A program made the translations under genes and the position numbers. A stretch of 64,000 nt of DNA, taken from Stenotrophomonas bentonitica. GTDB taxonomy: Bacteria > Pseudomonadota > Gammaproteobacteria > Xanthomonadales > Xanthomonadaceae. Shown one piece after another: positions 57,643 to 64,000 of the stretch. Each line of letters starts with the position of its first letter. Position 1 is the stretch's first letter. The stretch covers positions 744,001 through 808,000 of the forward strand of contig NZ_JAAZUH010000001.1 of the NCBI RefSeq assembly GCF_013185915.1, in the 5' to 3' direction. A model generated the notes under the pieces. That model saw nothing but the letters and a program-made list of their open reading frames with translations, was not told where the DNA came from and made no database searches.

Positions 57643-58704
57643 TCAGCCGAATGCGGCCTGCATGTTGGCGACGGTGGGGTTCAGGATCACGCCCTTCTCG
57701 GTCACGATGGCGTCGATCAGCTCGCCCGGGGTGACGTCGAAGACCGGGTTCCAGGCGGCGATGCCCTCGGCCACCGTACGGGTGCCGCCGACGCCGTACA
57801 GCTCGCCGGGGTCGCGCTGTTCGATCTCGATCTGCGCGCCGTCGGCGGTGTCCATGTCCACCGTGGAGGACGGCGCCACCACCATGAACTTGACCCCGTG
57901 GTGGCGGGCGGCGATCGCCAGCTGGTAGGTGCCGATCTTGTTGGCGGTATCGCCGTTGGCGCAGATGCGGTCGGCGCCCACGATCACCCACTGCACCGCA
58001 CCGGTCTTCATCAGGTGCGAGGCGGCCGAGTCGGCGATCAGGGTGGCGTCGATGCCGTCCTGCTGCAGTTCCCACACGGTCAGGCGGGCGCCCTGCAGCC
58101 ACGGCCGGGTTTCGCCGGCGAACACACGGCCGATGCGGTGCTGGGCCATGCCGGCGCGGATCACGCCCAGCGCGGTACCAAAGCCGGCGGTGGCCAGCGA
58201 GCCGGTGTTGCAGTGGGTCAGCACGCCGCTGCCGGCGTCGATCAGGCCGGCGCCCAGCGCGCCCATGTGGCGGTTGGCGGCCAGGTCTTCCTCGGCGATG
58301 GCCTGCGCCTCATCGGCCAGCACCTGCGCCCAGTCGGCGCCGGCCGGGGCCAGTGCGCGGCGCATGCGCGCCAGCGCCCAGGCCAGGTTCACGGCGGTCG
58401 GGCGCGAGGCATTCAGGCGCTGCAGGGCCGGCTCCAGCTTGGCCAGCGCCTGGGCGCCGTCGTCGGCCTGGACCTGCTGTGCAGCCAGCACCACGCCCCA
58501 GGCCGCGGCGATCCCGATCGCGGGCGCGCCGCGCACGGTCAGTGCGTGGATGGCTTCGGCCACCGCGTCGCTGTCACGGCATTCCACGTGCTCCACCACG
58601 AACGGCAGCTTGCGCTGGTCGAGCAGCTGCAGGGAATCGCCGGTCCACAGGATCGGGCGGATGTGGTCGTAGCGGGCGTAGTCGATATCGGGGGATGCGT
58701 TCAT
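57643..58704 (-). CDS. mtnA: S-methyl-5-thioribose-1-phosphate isomerase
   Basis: An enzyme of 353 residues of the methionine salvage pathway that turns methylthioribose-1-phosphate into the ribulose form. Marks are [18 protein letters not shown], the [17 protein letters not shown] segment with the catalytic cysteine, the [21 protein letters not shown] segment with the catalytic aspartate and the late [21 protein letters not shown]. The eIF2B-like relatives lack these. It is followed at 58723 by the end of the DUF3011 gene, in the same orientation. Confidence 0.96.
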   Translation of the reverse strand: MNASPDIDYARYDHIRPILWTGDSLQLLDQRKLPFVVEHVECRDSDAVAEAIHALTVRGAPAIGIAAAWGVVLAAQQVQADDGAQALAKLEPALQRLNASRPTAVNLAWALARMRRALAPAGADWAQVLADEAQAIAEEDLAANRHMGALGAGLIDAGSGVLTHCNTGSLATAGFGTALGVIRAGMAQHRIGRVFAGETRPWLQGARLTVWELQQDGIDATLIADSAASHLMKTGAVQWVIVGADRICANGDTANKIGTYQLAIAARHHGVKFMVVAPSSTVDMDTADGAQIEIEQRDPGELYGVGGTRTVAEGIAAWNPVFDVTPGELIDAIVTEKGVILNPTVANMQAAFG

Positions 58705-58722
58705 CGCCCCATTGTAACGGGT

Positions 58723-59496
58723 TCAGTTGACCTGGAATTCGGCCCGGCAGCCGTTGTCGACCCACACCCCGCGCGTGTCCCAGCCCCAGCTGCGGCCTTC
58801 GTCGCAGGGGCTGCCGGAGAGCTGCTTGACCAGTACCGCGCTTTTGCTGATCCCGGCACCGCAGAACCGGCGCTGGCGGGACTTGGACTCGCAGACCACG
58901 GTGCGCGGCACGTTGAGGAAACCGCTGCCGTCGGCCGCACCCACTTCGAAATCGCCCTGGCAGCCGCGGGTGACCCAGATCTCGTTGCGCTTGACGCCCC
59001 AACTGTGGCCTTCGCGGCACGGCAACGCGCCCAGCTGGCGCAGCAGGCGCACCGGTGCGCCCTGCAGGATCACCGGGCAGCTGCTGGGGCGGCCGTTGGA
59101 TTCGCAGCGCACCACGCGGCGCACGTTGCGGCCGGGATCCTTGTCGGCGCCGGAGGGACTGCGGCTGCGGAATTCGGCCCGGCAGCCCAGGGTGACCCAC
59201 ACCCCGGTGCGGTCGGTGCCCCACTCGGAGCCACGCACGCAGCTGTTGTCGGAGAGCTGGCGGACCAGGTCGACGCCGTTGGCCACCGGCATGTCGCAGT
59301 GCACCCACTCCATGTCGCGCGACTGGCAGCGTACGACCTGGGCGCTGTAGCCGGTCTCGGCCTGGGCAACGGCAGGCAGCATGCCGGCGCACAGCACCAG
59401 GCCCAATGCAGACAGCGTCCAGCGCGGCGCATCCCATGACGGCATGCCCCACGTCGTTGCCGACGGCATTGGTCCAGCAGCCTGCCCCTGCATCAT
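58723..59496 (-). CDS. Secreted DUF3011 triple-repeat protein
   Basis: A protein of 257 residues with a long N-region and a signal peptide ending at AVAQAET (about residue 46). The mature part has three DUF3011 repeats of about 65 residues each, sharing C-x-S near the start, a C, LVRQLS or LLRQLG, then C, a WG pair and VWV-x2-GCRAEF at the end. Each repeat has four cysteines, so disulfides are likely. The ATG at 59496 has GGGAAGGG upstream. Such proteins are frequent in Xanthomonadaceae; their function is unknown. Confidence 0.83.
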   Translation of the reverse strand: MMQGQAAGPMPSATTWGMPSWDAPRWTLSALGLVLCAGMLPAVAQAETGYSAQVVRCQSRDMEWVHCDMPVANGVDLVRQLSDNSCVRGSEWGTDRTGVWVTLGCRAEFRSRSPSGADKDPGRNVRRVVRCESNGRPSSCPVILQGAPVRLLRQLGALPCREGHSWGVKRNEIWVTRGCQGDFEVGAADGSGFLNVPRTVVCESKSRQRRFCGAGISKSAVLVKQLSGSPCDEGRSWGWDTRGVWVDNGCRAEFQVN

Positions 59497-59610
59497 CACT
59501 ACCCTTCCCGCCGCCACTGAACGATTACGTCGATACCATCCGACATCGGGTGTGATCAGAGCATCATCATGCGCAACGCGCAAGACAGGCGTATGGCGAT
59601 GTACGCGGAT

Positions 59611-60555
59611 TCAGGCGTGCGCGAAGTCGAACGCAAGCACGTCGGCGATACGCCCGGTGCGGTTCATCGCCATCAACAGCCGGTCCACGCCGACCGCCAC
59701 GCCGGCGCAGTCCGGCAGTGACGGCAATGCCTCGATGAGGCGTTCATCCACCGGCGGCAACACCGCGCCGCGTGCGCTTCGCAGTGCGTGGTCGCGCGCG
59801 AAGCGGGCGCGCTGTTCGGTCGCATCGTTCAGTTCGTGGTAGCCGTTGGCGAGCTCGACCGCGCCGAGGTACAGCTCGAATCGTTCGGCCAGCGGCGGCG
59901 TGCCCGGGCGCACCCGCGCCAGTGCGGCCTGGGTGGCCGGCCAGTCGTGCACCACGGTCATGCAGTCGTCGCTGAAATGCGGCTGGATGCAGTGGGTCAT
60001 CAGCAGGTCCAGCCAGTCGTCGCGGGTCAGCCCCTCGGGGTCGAGGCGCACGTCGGCCAGCGGCGCCTGCAGTTCCGCGTCGGTGGCCTCGAACGGGTCG
60101 AGCCCGACGTGCTTGCGGTACAGGCTGCGGTAGTCCAGGACCTCCAGCCGGGCGTCGCGCTGCACCAGCGCCAGCGCGGCACGCACCAACGCGGCGGTTT
60201 CCTCGATCAGGCGGTGGTGGTCCCAGGCGACCCGGTACCACTCGAGCATGGTGAACTCCGGGTTGTGCCGGCCGCCGGCCTCGCCGTTGCGGAACACCCG
60301 GCCGAGCTCGTAGCAGTCGCCGACGCCGGCCGCAAGCAGGCGCTTGAGCGGGTACTCCGGGGAGGTCCGCAGCCAGCGCTGCGCCGTGCCGGCATCGACG
60401 TGGCCGCTGAAACCGGTGTGGAAGCTGTCGATGTTGGGTTCGGTGTTGCCCGCCGCCGACAGGATCGGGGTTTCCACTTCGAGCACGTCGCGTTCGGCAA
60501 AGAAGCGGCGGATCAGCGCGTTCAATGCAGCGCGCTGGCGCAGTGCGGCGATCAC
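59611..60555 (-). CDS. epmA: EF-P beta-lysylation protein (lysyl-tRNA-synthetase-like)
   Basis: A protein of 314 residues, a class II lysyl-tRNA synthetase core without the anticodon-binding domain. It has RRFFAERDVLEVETPILSAAGNTEPNID, motif 2 with LRTSPEYPLKRLLAAG, RNGEAGGRHNPEFTMLEWYR and the late GVAVGVDRLLMAMNR. EpmA attaches lysine to translation factor EF-P, which relieves stalling at proline runs. Its start overlaps the acetyltransferase stop by four bases (ATGA). EpmB and efp are not in the window. Confidence 0.96.
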   Translation of the reverse strand: MIAALRQRAALNALIRRFFAERDVLEVETPILSAAGNTEPNIDSFHTGFSGHVDAGTAQRWLRTSPEYPLKRLLAAGVGDCYELGRVFRNGEAGGRHNPEFTMLEWYRVAWDHHRLIEETAALVRAALALVQRDARLEVLDYRSLYRKHVGLDPFEATDAELQAPLADVRLDPEGLTRDDWLDLLMTHCIQPHFSDDCMTVVHDWPATQAALARVRPGTPPLAERFELYLGAVELANGYHELNDATEQRARFARDHALRSARGAVLPPVDERLIEALPSLPDCAGVAVGVDRLLMAMNRTGRIADVLAFDFAHA

Positions 60556-61037
60556 GCGCGCGCGTCCCGCAGGCGCTTGGCCAGCTGCAGGGTGAGCAGG
60601 CTGCGGGTGTCGTCGACATAGCCGGTGGCCAGGTACAGGCGCCGCGCCAGTTCGTTGTGGTGGTTCACTTCCAGGCGCATGCGCTCCACGCCGCGCGCGT
60701 TGGCGCGCTGTTCGAGGATGGCCAGCGCCTGCTTGCCGCGCCCGCGGCCGCGTGCGGCGTGGCTCAGGTACAGCTCGTCGAGCAGCGCGAAGTGGCCGCC
60801 CTGCTCCAGGCTGAAGCCCATCGCAAGCGCGGCGTGGCCAACCACTTCACCGGTTTCGGACAACCACAGCAGCACCTCGCCGTTGCGCGGGTCCTCGAGC
60901 AGCGCGGCCAGCGCACGGCGCACGCGCGCTTCCTCGAAGTCCAGGTGGTCTTCGGCGTAGAACTCGCGCATCAGGCCGATGACCAGTTCGGTGTCGGCGA
61001 CGGTGGCAAGGCGGAAGTCGAGGGGTGCGGTGTGCAT
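60552..61037 (-). CDS. GNAT-family N-acetyltransferase
   Basis: A protein of 161 residues with the acetyl-CoA binding segment LDELYLSHAARGRGRGKQAL (R/Q-x2-G-x-G/A-like) and the following LRLEVNHHNELARRLYLATGY. The ATG at 61037 has AAAGGA upstream; a start nine codons earlier has weaker support. The substrate is unknown. It is coupled to epmA. Confidence 0.85.
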   Translation of the reverse strand: MHTAPLDFRLATVADTELVIGLMREFYAEDHLDFEEARVRRALAALLEDPRNGEVLLWLSETGEVVGHAALAMGFSLEQGGHFALLDELYLSHAARGRGRGKQALAILEQRANARGVERMRLEVNHHNELARRLYLATGYVDDTRSLLTLQLAKRLRDARA

Positions 61038-61072
61038 GGGGTGTCCTTTGTAACGGGGGTTCAACGGCGGCG

Positions 61073-61096
61073 GTAGAGCCGGGCCCTGCCCGGCTG
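61073..61096. repeat. GTAG-type REP palindrome (SMAG-like)
   Basis: GTAG is followed by the stem AGCCGGGC-CCT-GCCCGGCT, a perfect eight-base-pair hairpin, at 61077-61095. This is the layout of the REP elements known as SMAG in Stenotrophomonas maltophilia: GTAG and a GC-rich palindrome in intergenic DNA. It lies three bases downstream of the ligA stop codon, in the spacer before the acetyltransferase. I see only one copy in the window. Confidence 0.7.
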
Positions 61097-61098
61097 CG

Positions 61099-63588
<2,490 letters not shown>

Positions 63589-63688
63589 TTAACGGATCGG
63601 AGCCCGACGAAATGTCGCCGATGTCGCTTGCCTGGCACGCGGCGTGGCGCTAGCGTGCCGCCATTGTCCTGCCTTCGGTGTTCCCGCC

Positions 63689-64000
63689 ATGTCATCGCCC
63701 GTTGCGTCCCGCCGTTCCTTCCTGCAGCTGGCCGGTACCGGGCTGGCCCTGTCCGGCATCGGCCTGGCGCCGGCGGCTGCCGCGTCCAGCGTGGTCCTGC
63801 CGACCAGACCCGCCGCAGCCGGCACGGTGCTGCTCAACTTCAACGAGAGCCCGTACGGCCCGGCCCCGTCGGCGCAGGCGGCGGCACGCGCGATCGTGGC
63901 CGAAAGCGGCCGCTACCTGTTCTCGCTCGCCGGCGAGCTTCGCAACCTGTTCGCCGAACAGGAAGGCATCAGCACCGACCGTGTCCGCCTGTACCCCGGC
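63689..64000 (+). CDS. Tat-exported PLP-dependent aminotransferase, 5' part
   Basis: The first 104 codons of a gene cut off by the right edge. It has a twin-arginine signal (SRRSFLQLAG, about 8-17, cleavage near residue 33) and then VLLNFNESPYGPAPSAQAAARAIVAESGRY, which matches the N-terminal arm of class I/II aminotransferases of the histidinol-phosphate type (N-E-SPYG). A Tat-exported aminotransferase is unusual but is known in Xanthomonadaceae. The rest is not visible, so the PLP lysine cannot be checked. Confidence 0.75.
   Translation, partial: MSSPVASRRSFLQLAGTGLALSGIGLAPAAAASSVVLPTRPAAAGTVLLNFNESPYGPAPSAQAAARAIVAESGRYLFSLAGELRNLFAEQEGISTDRVRLYPG

Overview
The window is about 5 kb of accessory DNA followed by about 59 kb of ordinary GC-rich chromosome from a gamma-proteobacterium of the Xanthomonadaceae, most likely a Stenotrophomonas. 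The reasons are the high GC, many TonB-dependent receptors and energy transducers, the hutC-hutF / hutI-hutH-hutG-hutU layout, a GyrA with glutamine at position 83, and a GTAG-type (SMAG-like) palindrome next to ligA. The genus is an inference from this mix; no 16S gene is present.

Region 1 (1-4980) is the end of an integrative element inserted at the 3' end of a tRNA-Ser(UGA) gene (4983-5072, minus strand). It carries an intact tyrosine integrase next to the tRNA, a decayed second integrase that has lost its catalytic arginine, a small membrane protein of unknown function, and a two-gene operon that matches the Kiwa anti-phage system (kwaA membrane protein, kwaB DUF4868 protein). The other end of the element lies beyond the left edge.

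Region 2 (5.2-16.6 kb) holds a LysR/azoreductase divergent pair with a clear LysR box, serS, two tandem TonB-like energy transducers, the serC-pheA-aroA operon, a membrane-anchored double-FHA protein, two polyhydroxyalkanoate-associated genes and a membrane protein with an Mrr-like nuclease domain. Region 3 (16.6-24.1 kb) is a complete histidine-utilisation cluster with a HutC operator in its divergent promoter.

Region 4 (24.2-45.5 kb) has two TonB-dependent receptors, a secreted EF-hand protein and an Fnr-type regulator with all four iron-sulfur cysteines. Around it lie five promoters that share the same architecture (TTGAY-N4-RTCAW box, 21-22 bases, then a -10 hexamer of the form TANNNT). 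They serve a membrane protein, a small periplasmic protein, a multicopper oxidase/outer-membrane protein/SCO operon, a secreted Trp/Gly-rich protein and a flavin monooxygenase. I read this as a local Fnr/Anr regulon. Inside this region is a sugar or sugar-acid uptake and oxidation locus: an SDR dehydrogenase, a regulator fused to an SMP-30 lactonase, a TonB-dependent receptor and a sodium/solute symporter. An IclR-type palindrome lies in its divergent promoter.

Region 5 (45.4-64 kb) contains a GH92 mannosidase, a type Vd patatin autotransporter, a minimal HipA-like kinase paired with a DUF3037 protein, a membrane PQQ glucose dehydrogenase, gyrA, mtnA, a DUF3011 triple-repeat protein, epmA, an acetyltransferase, ligA, and the start of a Tat-exported aminotransferase cut by the window edge.

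The features most worth following up are the Kiwa island, the Fnr-type promoter set, and the IclR-lactonase fusion with its two matching operator-like sites.
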